A stretch of DNA of 64,000 nt from Hemerocallis citrina (lineage: Eukaryota > Streptophyta > Magnoliopsida > Asparagales > Asphodelaceae): the NCBI GenBank assembly GCA_017893485.1, contig CM030366.1:204007455-204071454 (forward strand), read 5' to 3'. Below are positions 45,251 to 54,706 of the stretch, in pieces (position 1 is the first letter of the stretch; every line of letters starts with the position of its first letter). The position numbers were made by a program, and so were the translations under genes. The notes beneath the pieces were generated by a model that saw nothing but the letters and a program-made list of their open reading frames with translations, did no database searches and was not told the origin of the DNA.

Positions 45251-45925
45251 GCCCCGGGACCATCGCTGGAGTTCGACGGGTGTAGGAGCAATTCCGAACG
45301 GCGATCTACCCTTGGTTCGTCCGGGGACGAACCGAGGAGGTAAAGTCGAGCCGAGTGTTGGACTCTGAACCATCGGTATAGTTCAACGGCTGTAGGAGCA
45401 ATTCCGAACGGCGATCTACCCTTGGTTCGTCCGGAGACGAACCGAGGAGATAAAGTCGAGCCGAGTGTTGGACTCCGAACCATCGGTATAGTTCAACAGC
45501 TGTAGGAGCAATTCCGAACGGCGATCTACCCCTGGTTCGTCTGGAGACGAACCGAGAAGGTAAAGTCGAGCCGAGTGTTGGACTCCGAACCATCGGTATA
45601 GTTCAACGGCTGTAGGAGCAATTCCGAACGGCGATCTACCCCTGGTTCGTCCGGAGACGAGCCGAGGAGGTAAAGTCGAGCCGAGTGTTGGACTCCGAAC
45701 CATCGGTATAGTTCAACGGCTGTAGGAGCAATTCCGAACGGCGATCTACCCCTGGTTCGTCCGGAGACGAGCCGAGGAGGTAAAGTCGAGCCGAGTGTTG
45801 GACTCCGAACCATCGGTATAGTTCAACGGCTGTAGGAGCAATTCCGAACGGCGATCTACCCCTGGTTCGTCCGGAGACGAGCCGAGGAGGTAAAGTCGAG
45901 CCGAGTGTTGGACTCCGAACCATTG
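45251..45925 (-). repeat. Tandem repeat, 110-bp unit (about 6 copies)
   Basis: Repeat phase points at 45251, 45361, 45471, 45581, 45691, 45801 and 45911 are exactly 110 bp apart. Each unit has GAGCCGAGTGTTGGACTCCG, AACCATCGGTATAGTTCAAC and GGAGCAATTCCGAACGGCGA. Because 110 is not a multiple of 3, the overlapping 95-codon minus-strand ORFs are repeat artefacts. It sits just downstream of pol. Confidence 0.95.
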
Positions 45926-46073
45926 GTTAAACAAGAGGGGAGATAAACATGCAAATTCACAAATATAATAGAACTTTCTTTATTGATATTTGACGGCGGA
46001 CCGTTTTACATAGTACAATTTATGGGACAGGTTACAAGTTAGAGGAGAGGAATGGTTCGACACCTCGGATTAC

Positions 46074-46754
46074 TTAGAGAGGCGCCGGAGCGCTCTCTTG
46101 GTATTTCAGGAGGTGGTCGGCATTCCAGGTCCTCGGAAGCTCTTTCCCATTCATGTCTTCAAGTCGGTACGCTCCAGGCCGAACAACTTTTGTGACCCGG
46201 TACGGTCCTTCCCAATTCGGAGCTAGCTTGCTCCTCTGACTGGGGAGGGATATAGCTAGCTTTCTCAACACCAAATCTCCTTGCTCAAGGTTGGCGGGTC
46301 GGACCTTCTTGTTGTATGCTAGCTCGATCCTCCTTCTGTAATTCTGTTGCCGAATCGATGCCCTTTCCCTGAGCTCATCTATTAGGTCCAAGTTTCCTCT
46401 GAGATCCCTGGCATTCTGCGCTTCGTCATAGGCTATGAGCCGAGGGGAAGGAATTCCGACCTCGAGGGGTATCACGGCCTCGGCCCCATAGGTAAGGCTG
46501 AAAGGGGACTCTCCGGTAGGCGTCCGCTTGCTTGTGCGGTAGTTCCACAACACATTAGGGAGTTGGTCGACCCACAATCCTTTGGAGCACTTGTCCAACC
46601 TCTTCTTGATTCCTGCGAGGATCTGCTTATTAGCGTTCTCGGCCTGCCCGTTCGACTGAGGGTGTGAGACGGACGAGAAGCGCTGTTGAATGACGAGGTC
46701 GTCGCATAGGGCTCGGAATGCTGTGCCAGTGAACTGAGTCCCGTTGTCCGTCAC
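46074..46754 (-). pseudogene. Tat integrase, C-terminal part
   Basis: Encodes the second half of the integrase core and the C-terminal domain: VTDNGTQFTG (second Asp of the DDE triad), HPQSNGQAENANKQIL (Glu region) and GPYRVTKVVRPGAYRLED. It is separated from the N-terminal half by an in-frame TAG at about 46803 within KVV-stop-FFWKSI. The stop codon at 46074 ends pol, and a TTTATTG poly(A)-like signal follows on the minus strand. Confidence 0.9.
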
Positions 46755-46802
46755 GAGGACGCGGGGGATGCCGAATCTGCATATGATGCTCTTCCAGAAG
46801 AA

Positions 46803-47339
46803 CTACACCACTTTGTTCTCAGTTATAGTGGCGAGGGGCTCGGCCTCGACCCACTTCGAGAAGTAGTCGATGGCTACGACTAAAAACTTGAGCTGGCCCG
46901 GAGCCGGTGGGAAAGGTCCTAGTAAGTCCATTCCCCACATCGCGAAGGGGATAGGGCTCGATAGGGAGGTGAGGTTGGCCTGAGGGAGACGTCGGATGCT
47001 GGAGTGTCTCTGGCAGGAGCTGCACTGCCGAACATGTCGCTCGGCATCCCGAAGAAGGGTCGGCCAGAAGTACCCATAGTTCAAAGCTTTCCAGGCCAAA
47101 GACCTGAATCCGGAGTGTGCCCCTCCGATGCCTTCATGAAGCTCCTGTAGGGCATATTCGGCCTGATCCGGGGAGAGGCACCTTAGGTAAGGTCGGCCAT
47201 CTATTTGAGAGAAGGAGCGCTTGTATAAAATGCCCTCGATCAAGACATATCGCTTGGCCCGGGTTCTGACTCGCGTGCTTCTTTGGGATCTGAGGGCAGA
47301 ACTCCATCCCTTAAGAATTCTACCAGTGGCTTCTTCCAA
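46803..47339 (-). pseudogene. Tat integrase, N-terminal part
   Basis: Holds the integrase zinc-binding domain (H...H in LHEGIGGAHSG; CSSCQRH) and the first catalytic Asp in FAMWGMDLLGPFPP. The frame differs from that of the RNase H segment, with a shift near 47290, and it ends in a TAG at 46803. This copy cannot make an unbroken integrase. Confidence 0.9.
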
Positions 47340-48184
47340 TTGTCCTGCAGCATGACCGGCAATGACTCCACCGAGCGAGGTGTCTCGTCTTCGATGCTCG
47401 GTTTAGAGAGGACTTCAATCAGTACGGTCTGTTCGAGACCTTGCAGAGCAGACGAGGCCAACTTGGAGAGGGCGTCAGCTTGTGAGTTCTCCTCCCGGGG
47501 GACCCGTTGGATGATGGCTTCTTCGAACCGGCCCATGAGGTCCCGGACCTTGGCGAGGTACTTCGCCATTCGCTCGTCCCTGGCCTCATATTCGCCCAAG
47601 ACCTGGTTCACGACTAGTTGGGAGTCACTGTGAATCCGAAGGCGCTGCGCCCCAGCACTTCGTGCGAGTCCGAGGCCAGCTATGAGGGCCTCATACTCTG
47701 CCTCGTTGTTCGAGGCCTTGAAGTTCATGCAGATCGCGTACTGCAGGACGAAGCTGTCAGGGCCGTTCAGGATAATGCCGGCGCCACTTCCTTTACTGCA
47801 AGAGGATCCGTCTACAAAGACTGTCCAAATGGGGGGCCCATTCGGAACGTGGCCGACCTCAGGGATGGTTGACTCTACAATGAAGTCGGCGAGAGCCTGT
47901 GCCTTAATTGCCGTCCGAGGCTGATAGGAGATGTCGTGCTTACTCAGCTCTATGGACCACTTCATCAGCCGGCCCGAGGTTTCGGGCTTGTGGAGGACTT
48001 GCTTGAGGGGTTGATCGGTGAGGACGACGACCGAGTGAGACTGGAAGTAGGGCCGAAGTTTTCTTGCTGCCATGACCAGGGCGTAGGCTATCTTCTCTAT
48101 CCTCGGATAGCGGAGCTCGGCGTCCCGAAGCACCTTGCTCACGTAGTAAATGGGCCTTTGGGTCCGGTCTTCTTCTCTTACCAA
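47240..48184 (-). pseudogene. Tat RNase H and archaeal-type second RNase H
   Basis: The N-terminal part has the gypsy RNase H pattern (RPIYYVSKVLRDAELRYP, VLTDQPLKQVLHKPETSG). The C-terminal part has a second RNase H-like domain (WTVFVDGSSCSKGSGAGIIL, ASNNEAEYEALIAGL, IHSDSQLVVNQVLGEYEARD), the mark of the Tat/Ogre branch. It is out of frame with the upstream RT segment: at least two single-base indels lie between about 48190 and 48280, one at a run of seven C residues. Confidence 0.92.
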
Positions 48185-49058
48185 GACAGCGCTCAGGGTC
48201 TGCTCGGAAGGGCCAAGTAGATGAAGAGAGGCTCGCTCGGGATTGGCTTACTGAGCAGGGGGGGTTCACCAGATAGGCTTTCAGCTGGTCGAACGATTCT
48301 TGCTGTGCCGGGCCCCATTCAAATCCTTTAGCGCCCCGGAGTGCTTTGAAGAAGGGGAGGCACTTCTCCCCTGACTTGGAGAGGAACCGACCGATGGCTG
48401 CGAGCCGACCGGTGAGCTTTTGCACCTCTTTGACGTTCCGAGGCGGGGCCATGTCTAATATGGCTTTAATCTTTTCGGGGTTGGCTTCAATTCCCCGCTG
48501 GCTCACCATGAAACCGAGGAACTTGCCAGAGGAGACTCCGAACGCACACTTGTTCGGGTTTAGCCGCATGTTGTACTTCCTCAACACACCGAAAGCCTCC
48601 TGGAGGTCGGCTACATGGTCGGTGCCGCGGATGCTCTTGACGAGCATGTCATCAACGTACACCTCCATGTTTCGGCCGATCTGATGCTGAAAGACCTTGT
48701 TGACGAGGTGCTGGTAGGTGGCGCCTGCGTTCTTCAACCCGAACGGCATTACTCGGTAGCAGTAGAGGCCTTGGTCGGTGACGAAGGAGGTCTTCGGGAT
48801 GTCCGGAGGAAACATCCGGATTTGATTATACCCCGAGAAGGCATCCATGAAGCTGAGGAGCTCATGGCCCGAGGTGGCGTCGATGAGTGTGTCGATGTTC
48901 GGAAGAGGGAAGGGATCCTTCGGACACGCTTTGTTGAGGTCGGTGAAGTCGATGCATATCCTCCATGAGCCATTGGACTTCTTGACCATTACAACATTCG
49001 ACAGCCACTCGGGATAATTCACTTCCTGGATGAACTTGGCCTTCAGCAGCTTATCCAC
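47940..49058 (-). pseudogene. Tat reverse transcriptase
   Basis: RT palm and fingers: FIQEVNYPEWLSNVVMVKKS, WRICIDFTDLNKACPKDPFP, FMDAFSGYNQIRM, CYRVMPFGLKNAGATYQ, and catalytic YVDDMLVKS. It is in the same frame as gag-protease but separated by one TAG at 49077-49079. After about residue 280 the frame is lost before RNase H. Confidence 0.93.
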
Positions 49059-49076
49059 TTCCTCCTTGATTGCCTG

Positions 49077-51569
49077 CTATCGCTCGGGAGCGAACTTTCG
49101 CCTCTTCTGCTGAACCGGTTTGCACCCCGGTTCGATGCTTAGGCGGTGGACGAGCAAGTCTTCGGAGATGCCGGGCATATCCGCGGCCGACCAGGCAAAC
49201 AGGTCGCGGTTATCCCGGGTGCACCTCACCAAGTCGGAGAACAGCACGGTTGGCAAGGACTTGCTGACGAGGAATTTTCGGCTCGGATCCTCGTCGGAGA
49301 AGAGTACTTCTTCTAACTCGTCCGCTGGCTCGGACGTTGGGCGAGCCTTCGGCTCGGGGATCTCGAGTGTCTCGAGCGAGAGCACTGGTCCCCCGGTGGA
49401 AGTCATGTAGCACTTCCGAGCTGTTTCCTGGCTTCCCCTGACTTCCCCTACCCCCGAACGGGTGGGGAACTTCATCTTCAAGTGGTATGCCGAGGGGACA
49501 GCCTCAAGAGCGGCTAGGCCGGGACGGCCTAGGATGACATTGTATGCTGCCGGGACGTCGACGACCATGAAGTCCATCGGCTCGGTCCGGGTAGTAGGGG
49601 TGCTTCCCGCAGTAACGTCTAGGGTTATCACCCCTTCGACGGTTACCGGGACCCCCGTGAACCCGTGGAGAGTATAGCCGGCCGGCTTAAGACGGTCCCG
49701 GGACAGCTGCAGGCCTTGAAAGGCTGAGAGGAATAGGATGTTCACCGAACTCCCATTGTCCACCAAAATCCTCTGGACCTTGAAATTGGCCATGCGGAGG
49801 TCGATGACGAGGGCATCGCAATGGGGGGTTCGGACTCCTTCAAGGTCGGCATCGGAGAAAGACACAGGGACGCCGAGACCCTTCGGTGGAGGGGCACTGT
49901 GGACTGAGTTGACTTCCCGGACGAAGGCTTTTCGGGAGGAATTAGAGGAGCCCCCCATCGGGCCTCCGTGGATCAGGTGCAAAACTCGTTCTTCTTCGAA
50001 CTCGGGTGTCTCCTCGCGCCGCTCGGAGCGCTTGTTAGCCCCCCGAGGGGGAGGTGAGCTCCGATCTGTTCGATCGTTACCTTTCACGAACTTGGCCAAC
50101 TGCCCCCTCCGAATGAGTGCTTCGATCTCATCTCTCAGAGCTCGGCAGTCATTTGTGTCGTGCCCATGGTCTCGGTGGTACCGACACCATTTATCTTTGC
50201 TCCTCCTCTTCGCCTGAGTGTGCATCCTCGGGGCCGGAGTGATGATTCCCTCCTTCTCTACCTCCATGAGGATAGTAGAGACATTAGTGGTGAGGGGAGT
50301 GAACTTCTCGAACCTGGGGGGAGGGCGGCGCTGACCGCCCGTGTCCTTCTGAGCTTTCTTGGACCCTTCTTCTCCCGTCGCCTTCCTCTTTGTCCCCGCG
50401 GCGGTGCCTCCGAAGCTCGGAAGGGCTTCGGCCTCCTCCGCCCGGATGTACTTCTCGCACCTCAGGAGGAGGTCGGCGAAGTCATGCGGGGGCTTCTTGG
50501 CCAGGGATGACCGGAGGTTGGCGTTAAGGACGTTCGACTGGAACGCCACGGTAGCCACGGACTGGTCTAAGGAAGCAACTGACCTGACTTCCGCGGTAAA
50601 TCTTTTCACATAGTCCCGTAACTTTTCTTGCTTCTCCTGCCGCAGGTTCAGCAAGGAAAGACTCGTCTTCTCGGCTCGTCGGCTACTCACGAAGTGAGTA
50701 ATGAACAGTGTCTCAAACTGTTCGAATGAGAAGATGGACGAGGGAGCGAGCCTAGAATACCATTCCCGAGCCGACCCCCGGAGGGTGGCAGGGAAGGTCC
50801 TGCAGAGCACTGCGTCGGAAGCTTGATGGATCAGCATCAGGGTCTTGAAGCTCTCGACGTGGTCGACTGGGTCGGACTCCCCAGAGTATGTTTCAAACTG
50901 TGGCGGTTTGAAATTCCTCGGTATATGGGCCTCCATGATCGACCGAGAGAAGGGGGGTCGGCTGGGACGGAAGGTTCCGGCTCGGGACTCTTCCTCCCTG
51001 TCCATGCGGCCGATGCACCTCTCCACCTCATGGATACGGCGGATGAGGGCGTCGTCCCTCCGCTGGTAGTCGTACGACCCTCCGGACTCCTCTTCGTAGG
51101 AAGGGGAGTGTGGACTGCGGCGCCGGTACTCCTGGGAGCGCCGAGGACTCTGTTGCCGTTGCTGTCGGCTGGGAGCCGGGGAAGGGCTCCGGGTTCGGCG
51201 CCGGGGACTGGGATCCCTGGGCGGCGTCGGAACCCTCTGAGCGTTCTGGCCGTTCTGTTGGAGATTGAGGGCTTGCAGAACGGTTTCTTGAAACTGGAGG
51301 AACTCGGCTCGGCTGATGGGCATATCTTGGTCCCTCGGATGGCGCCGATCCCTGGGGGACCGGGACCTCCTCCTTCGGCGCTCAGGGGACGTCGCTCGGC
51401 CTCTGCGTTCCGGGGACCTTCTGCCGTCCCGACGACGTGGCGACCGCTCACCCTGACGCTGGCAGGAGGCTCCCTCTCGGGCCCGCCTCTCGTCAAGATG
51501 GGTGCGGAGGTCGTCGTCCTTGTGGCGGTTTTGGAGTGTGATGCGGAGGTCGGGGTGATGAGAGGCCAT
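49077..51569 (-). CDS. Tat Gag-protease polyprotein
   Basis: 830 aa. Disordered R/S/P/Q-rich N-terminus. The Retrotrans_gag domain contains FETYSGESDPVDHVESFKTL, SAREWYSRLAPSSIFSFEQF and LRDYVKRFTAEVRSVASLDQ. The knuckle is WCRYHRDHGHDTNDCRAL at about residues 465-480. The aspartic protease has LVDNGSSVNILF near residue 620 and VILGRPGL downstream. It ends at a TAG followed in the same frame by the RT, so pol expression would need readthrough or the codon is a mutation. Gag is very similar to that at 23352-25067. An upstream in-frame ATG could extend the start beyond 51569. Confidence 0.92.
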   Translation of the reverse strand: MASHHPDLRITLQNRHKDDDLRTHLDERRAREGASCQRQGERSPRRRDGRRSPERRGRATSPERRRRRSRSPRDRRHPRDQDMPISRAEFLQFQETVLQALNLQQNGQNAQRVPTPPRDPSPRRRTRSPSPAPSRQQRQQSPRRSQEYRRRSPHSPSYEEESGGSYDYQRRDDALIRRIHEVERCIGRMDREEESRAGTFRPSRPPFSRSIMEAHIPRNFKPPQFETYSGESDPVDHVESFKTLMLIHQASDAVLCRTFPATLRGSAREWYSRLAPSSIFSFEQFETLFITHFVSSRRAEKTSLSLLNLRQEKQEKLRDYVKRFTAEVRSVASLDQSVATVAFQSNVLNANLRSSLAKKPPHDFADLLLRCEKYIRAEEAEALPSFGGTAAGTKRKATGEEGSKKAQKDTGGQRRPPPRFEKFTPLTTNVSTILMEVEKEGIITPAPRMHTQAKRRSKDKWCRYHRDHGHDTNDCRALRDEIEALIRRGQLAKFVKGNDRTDRSSPPPRGANKRSERREETPEFEEERVLHLIHGGPMGGSSNSSRKAFVREVNSVHSAPPPKGLGVPVSFSDADLEGVRTPHCDALVIDLRMANFKVQRILVDNGSSVNILFLSAFQGLQLSRDRLKPAGYTLHGFTGVPVTVEGVITLDVTAGSTPTTRTEPMDFMVVDVPAAYNVILGRPGLAALEAVPSAYHLKMKFPTRSGVGEVRGSQETARKCYMTSTGGPVLSLETLEIPEPKARPTSEPADELEEVLFSDEDPSRKFLVSKSLPTVLFSDLVRCTRDNRDLFAWSAADMPGISEDLLVHRLSIEPGCKPVQQKRRKFAPER

Positions 51570-51859
51570 CGAATCCGATGACCCATTGTGGACCGAGACG
51601 TGGCCCGGATTGACAGGCTGCTTCTCCTTCCGACCGTTGTGACCGGACGGACCGTTGTTGGGCTGCTGCTGAGGAGGAGGAGGAGGTGGGACCTGCTGGG
51701 TCAGCGGAGGGAGGTTGGACTGAAGGGTAGGATTGACCGGAGCTTCATTCGCCGGGTCGGTGGGGTTGCCCCCACGGTTCGACCTTCTGGATCGTTCTTC
51801 TTCGGCGGCATGACTGCTGATGTCAACGGAGAATGGGCTGAGACTGTTCGTGTGGTTTT

Positions 51860-51875
51860 CCCACAGACGGCGCTA
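51860..51875 (-). promoter_or_regulatory. Primer binding site of the Tat element
   Basis: The minus strand reads TAGCGCCGTCTGTGGG just inside the 5' LTR. It differs at one base from the PBS of the gag-only element (23282-23297). Confidence 0.7.
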
Positions 51876-51878
51876 ATC

Positions 51879-52473
51879 TGTTACCGCTGATTTTGGTGTG
51901 GGGGTAAACAGATAGAATTTGTGGATCCGAGGAAAACCTGAACAGCTGACTCGGCCTTCTTGCTCCCGCCGCAACCTGCAGGGAAGTGCGAGACACCGGG
52001 GTTGATTCAGGCGACGCACCCTCCGACGCTCTTGTCAGTAATCAGTAAAAGATTAAGAAAGAGCTCAAGTGGTGAAAAAGTGATTAACCTCGTCTTGGTG
52101 GTAGAGGGGCTGTATTTATAGTCGCCTTTGGAATGATTTGGGGCCTGATTTCCTGCCTAACAGTTAGGAGCAAAATCCTCCTATTCTGTTTTAGGAAAGT
52201 AGGCCTTGATTCCCTGGTGAGAGCAAATCAAGCTTATTGATTTGATCTAATCAAATCAGTGGCCTGATTCTCCCTTGGTGGACCGGGCTTGTATCGGGTC
52301 GGAGCCCGCGCCCAGTTGGAGTGGATCTATTCGCGGGCGGTTGGTTTCGTGAGGTGGAGACCCAATACCCGTTTTGGATCCATCTGTATGTGAAATTACC
52401 TTTTTACCCCCGTGCTTCAAGATTCGTGCTCGATCTGGACGGTCCCGATTTAACCCCAATTTTAGCCATATCA
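51879..52473 (-). repeat. 5' LTR of the Tat element
   Basis: 595 bp. On the minus strand it begins TGATATGGC and ends GGTAACA, the same termini as the gag-only element, with a TATAAATA-type box (about 52113-52120). The AGTTC duplication follows at 52474-52478. Confidence 0.93.
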
Positions 52474-53283
52474 AGTTCTTTCAGGCATTTTATCAAACAA
52501 TTTAACTACAAACGGTCCAGTCTAGATGTCATACAAACATGATATCTGTGGGTTACTCAAATCAGCATGACATGTAAATAAATGGTCTATAATGAGATCA
52601 TACATCCAACAAACATTTATGTAACAGCCATCTACAACATACGGTATATCACAAACAACATACAGTCAAAGTGTCATATAATCTAATTATTTCTTGCAAC
52701 GGGTGCCAGTAATTGTAACTACTCATGATCAAGCCATGATGTCAACGATTTAACTATAGATATGGATCATCATGAGAGCACACATAATTTCATAGTCAAC
52801 TACTTACGGTATTAACTTGTATGACAAAAAGAACATATACAAGCTACTTGCCTGTTATGAAGACGACGGAAATGAAGAACAGAATAACGAGAACAGATCC
52901 CGAATAACGAACACAACAAAAGCACGAATAAGAGGCGAGATCCAATGCCAATTCAACACGTGCACAAGGACGCACACGCACACACACTCAAAGAGACAGC
53001 AACAAACAACAACAAGGCATCGACAGCACAAGGCGGCTACGGCGGCGACGCTCAACCAGAGATGATGACGGCAGGGAAGACGGGTAGCGAGGGCTCTGCC
53101 TGGCTGCTCCCTGCGGTGCATTCTGATCGACGACAGCAATGAGGGGACAATGGGGGGTGCAGCAGCGGGTCAAGAAGAGGAGAAGGGTGATCAGTGGGGT
53201 GATGGCCGGTGTCGGACGGACCAAGGCGACGACAGCAAGGAGAGAGAAAGGTCGGGAGATGAGGGTAGAGGTAGATGACGGCT

Positions 53284-53284
<1 letters not shown>

Positions 53285-53310
<26 letters not shown>
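53285..53310. repeat. (GA)n microsatellite
   Basis: Thirteen GA units in the presumed leader of the solo LTR; CT-rich on the minus, transcribed strand. Confidence 0.9.
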
Positions 53311-53314
<4 letters not shown>

Positions 53315-54080
53315 ATTAGGGTTTTGGTAATTAGGGTTAGGGTTCAATTAGAGTGTTTATATAGAGACAATATGGGTTTGGGTGAAATGGGTAGTATCAA
53401 ATAGGAAGAAAGAATCCAATAAGAGACAAATAGGCCATGAAATAGGTTTAAACAATAGACGAGATCAAGAACAAATTCGTAGATCAAATGAATGAGAATA
53501 TGAAGCTGAATCAATGCAAAATGAATCACAAGAGATAGAAGAACAACACACCATACAAAAGAAATAAAAATAAATACCACAAAAAATAAAGTAGAATAAT
53601 CAAGAATTTTATTAATATAATTAAAAATACAAATGTGAGTAATAAGGGTTACACCATCACTCGTTTACTAAATAAGAAATCATACACACTTAGTATATAA
53701 CCTAACCTAGACTAATTTATGAACATACCAAAATGATCCAAAATTGTAAATCCAACCGTAGATCAAAAATCACCGAAAATTATATAGCATAAGTTAAGAA
53801 CACAAACACACGATTGTTGGGTTGAAGGACGAAGTCGACTATTCCACTAGCTACCAAACCAATCACCTCCTTCCGAAAATTGGGGAAAATGGTTTATGGG
53901 TTCACCGAAATTTTGGAAATTGTTGGTTCGTGGTGAGAGTATTGTGAGTGATGAAGAGATTTAGGAAAAAAATTCGAGAGATTGGGTTGAGGAGAGGTTG
54001 AATTCGGGGGCTAGGGTTTGGGGTTGGGTTTCAGATAGTGCGAGCGCATTTTGGGAGAGAGAAGAAGTGGGATGAGAGTG

Positions 54081-54374
54081 CGACAGCGAGTGTGATTTAA
54101 GTGAAATCCCAATTGACACTTGCTATCTCAGTTAACCCGCCTGGTTTAAATGGGAGTGTAAACGGAGATAACGAGTCTATACTTGAGATTTTTTTGCACA
54201 CTCTGACTTGAGTGGAAAAGTAGTGGTCCCTTACAAATGCTGACTGTGATAGCGTTCAGATTTTTACCAGGCGCGCTATCTCAGTCAGCGACAAAGATTT
54301 TTTGGTATTCAACTTTTAAGCTGGGACAGCTTAATATATGCTTACAAAAAGTGGGATAGTTTGGTAAAATATTC
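54081..54374 (-). repeat. MULE right terminal inverted repeat
   Basis: About 294 bp, inverse of 20594-20880, ending in GGTAAAATATTC, followed by the CGTAAAAAA duplication. It would act as promoter for the minus-strand PMD gene. Its outer end also faces the SHH2-like exon at 54653. Confidence 0.85.
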
Positions 54375-54383
54375 CGTAAAAAA

Positions 54384-54652
54384 TGCATCATGATTTGTGT
54401 TGCACGCTTTTGAATTACGACCCCCAAAGTACTACTGCTCAAAAATCAATGGTCGGATTAACTTTGGTCTTTGTTTTTTCGGCTTCAGAGGGAGAGCGAC
54501 AGAAAAAACGTGGGCCTTCAGAATCCGAATCCTAATCGACACAACAGACAAGTATAAATATAAATGGAGAGAGAAATAGAAGAAGAAACTGGCCGAAATT
54601 ATCAGATTAGATTAAAACTACAATCTTCGCCCTCACTCTCGAGATCACCGAC
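54384..54652 (+). promoter_or_regulatory. Proximal promoter and 5' UTR of a second SHH2-like gene
   Basis: TATAAATA at 54553-54560 is placed about 93-100 bp before the ATG at 54653, giving a likely start of transcription near 54585 and a CT/AC-rich leader. The MULE target duplication ends at 54383, so only about 170 bp of native promoter separates the transposon from the TATA box. Confidence 0.5.
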
Positions 54653-54706
54653 ATGGGCCGACCTCCGTGCACTGGCGGCCCTGCTTTCCGCTTTACCCAG
54701 AACGAG
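54653..54706 (+). CDS. SHH2: Exon 1 of a second SHH2-like gene (3' partial)
   Basis: 18 codons, MGRPPCTGGPAFRFTQNE, followed by the donor GTATAAAG. This is the conserved N-terminus of SHH2-type proteins, just before the homeodomain. It ends in phase 0, which is the phase at which exon 2 of the upstream gene starts (VVEMEACLQ). No exon 2-like sequence was found between 54707 and 64000, so the rest would lie beyond the window. Alternatives are an orphan duplicated exon, or a misplaced exon 1 of the gene at 981-9825. Confidence 0.65.

Larger units (their letters stand above)
37288..52473 (-). mobile_element. Full-length Tat-lineage Ty3/gypsy element
   Basis: 15,186 bp, minus strand, flanked by the 5-bp duplication AGTTC (37283-37287, 52474-52478). 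The 595-bp LTRs lie at 51879-52473 (5') and 37288-37882 (3'). Order along the element is PBS, gag-protease, RT, RNase H, a second RNase H-like domain, integrase, a tandem array, antisense genes, repeat modules, PPT. The second, archaeal-type RNase H and the antisense genes fit the Tat lineage. LTRs differ at about 3 sites, so the insertion is recent, yet pol carries several stops and frame changes. Confidence 0.93.
35278..53653 (-). mobile_element. Solo LTR (TGTCACGCC family), copy 2, split by a Tat element
   Basis: Begins TGTCACGCTCTG and ends AAGGGTTACA, flanked by a perfect 5-bp duplication CCATC (35273-35277 and 53654-53658) within the MULE. Subtracting the Tat element leaves about 3.2 kb. 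The minus strand has TATATAAA (about 53357-53364), then a (CT)n leader (53285-53310) and a GC-rich block (52940-53280), matching the layout of copy 1 at 11384-15003. No protein domain is present, so it is best read as a solo LTR. The parent family could not be identified. Confidence 0.7.
20594..54374 (+). mobile_element. Mutator-like element (MULE), 33.8 kb with nested insertions
   Basis: The left end GTATTTTTTACCAAAC and the reverse-complemented right end GAATATTTTACCAAAC begin long terminal inverted repeats. The element is bounded by a perfect 9-bp duplication CGTAAAAAA (20585-20593 and 54375-54383), the hallmark of Mutator-type insertion. Removing the Tat gag-only element (22668-30606), the solo LTR with its nested Tat element (35278-53653) and their duplications leaves about 7.46 kb. 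Native cargo is a MuDR-type transposase on the plus strand and a plant-mobile-domain gene on the minus strand, convergent, each starting near one TIR. Both are disrupted, so the copy is not autonomous today. Confidence 0.9.

Noticed and set aside
45251..45925. Possible CRISPR-like array because of regular repeats
   Set aside because: The 110-bp units are directly adjacent without unique spacers, and this is plant transposon DNA.
45306..45934. Five near-identical minus-strand ORFs of about 95 codons
   Set aside because: They are shifted copies of one 110-bp tandem repeat read in changing frames.
50823..51586. Plus- and minus-strand ORFs of about 250 codons overlapping Tat gag
   Set aside because: They are alternative frames of the GC-rich gag N-terminus with no domain match.
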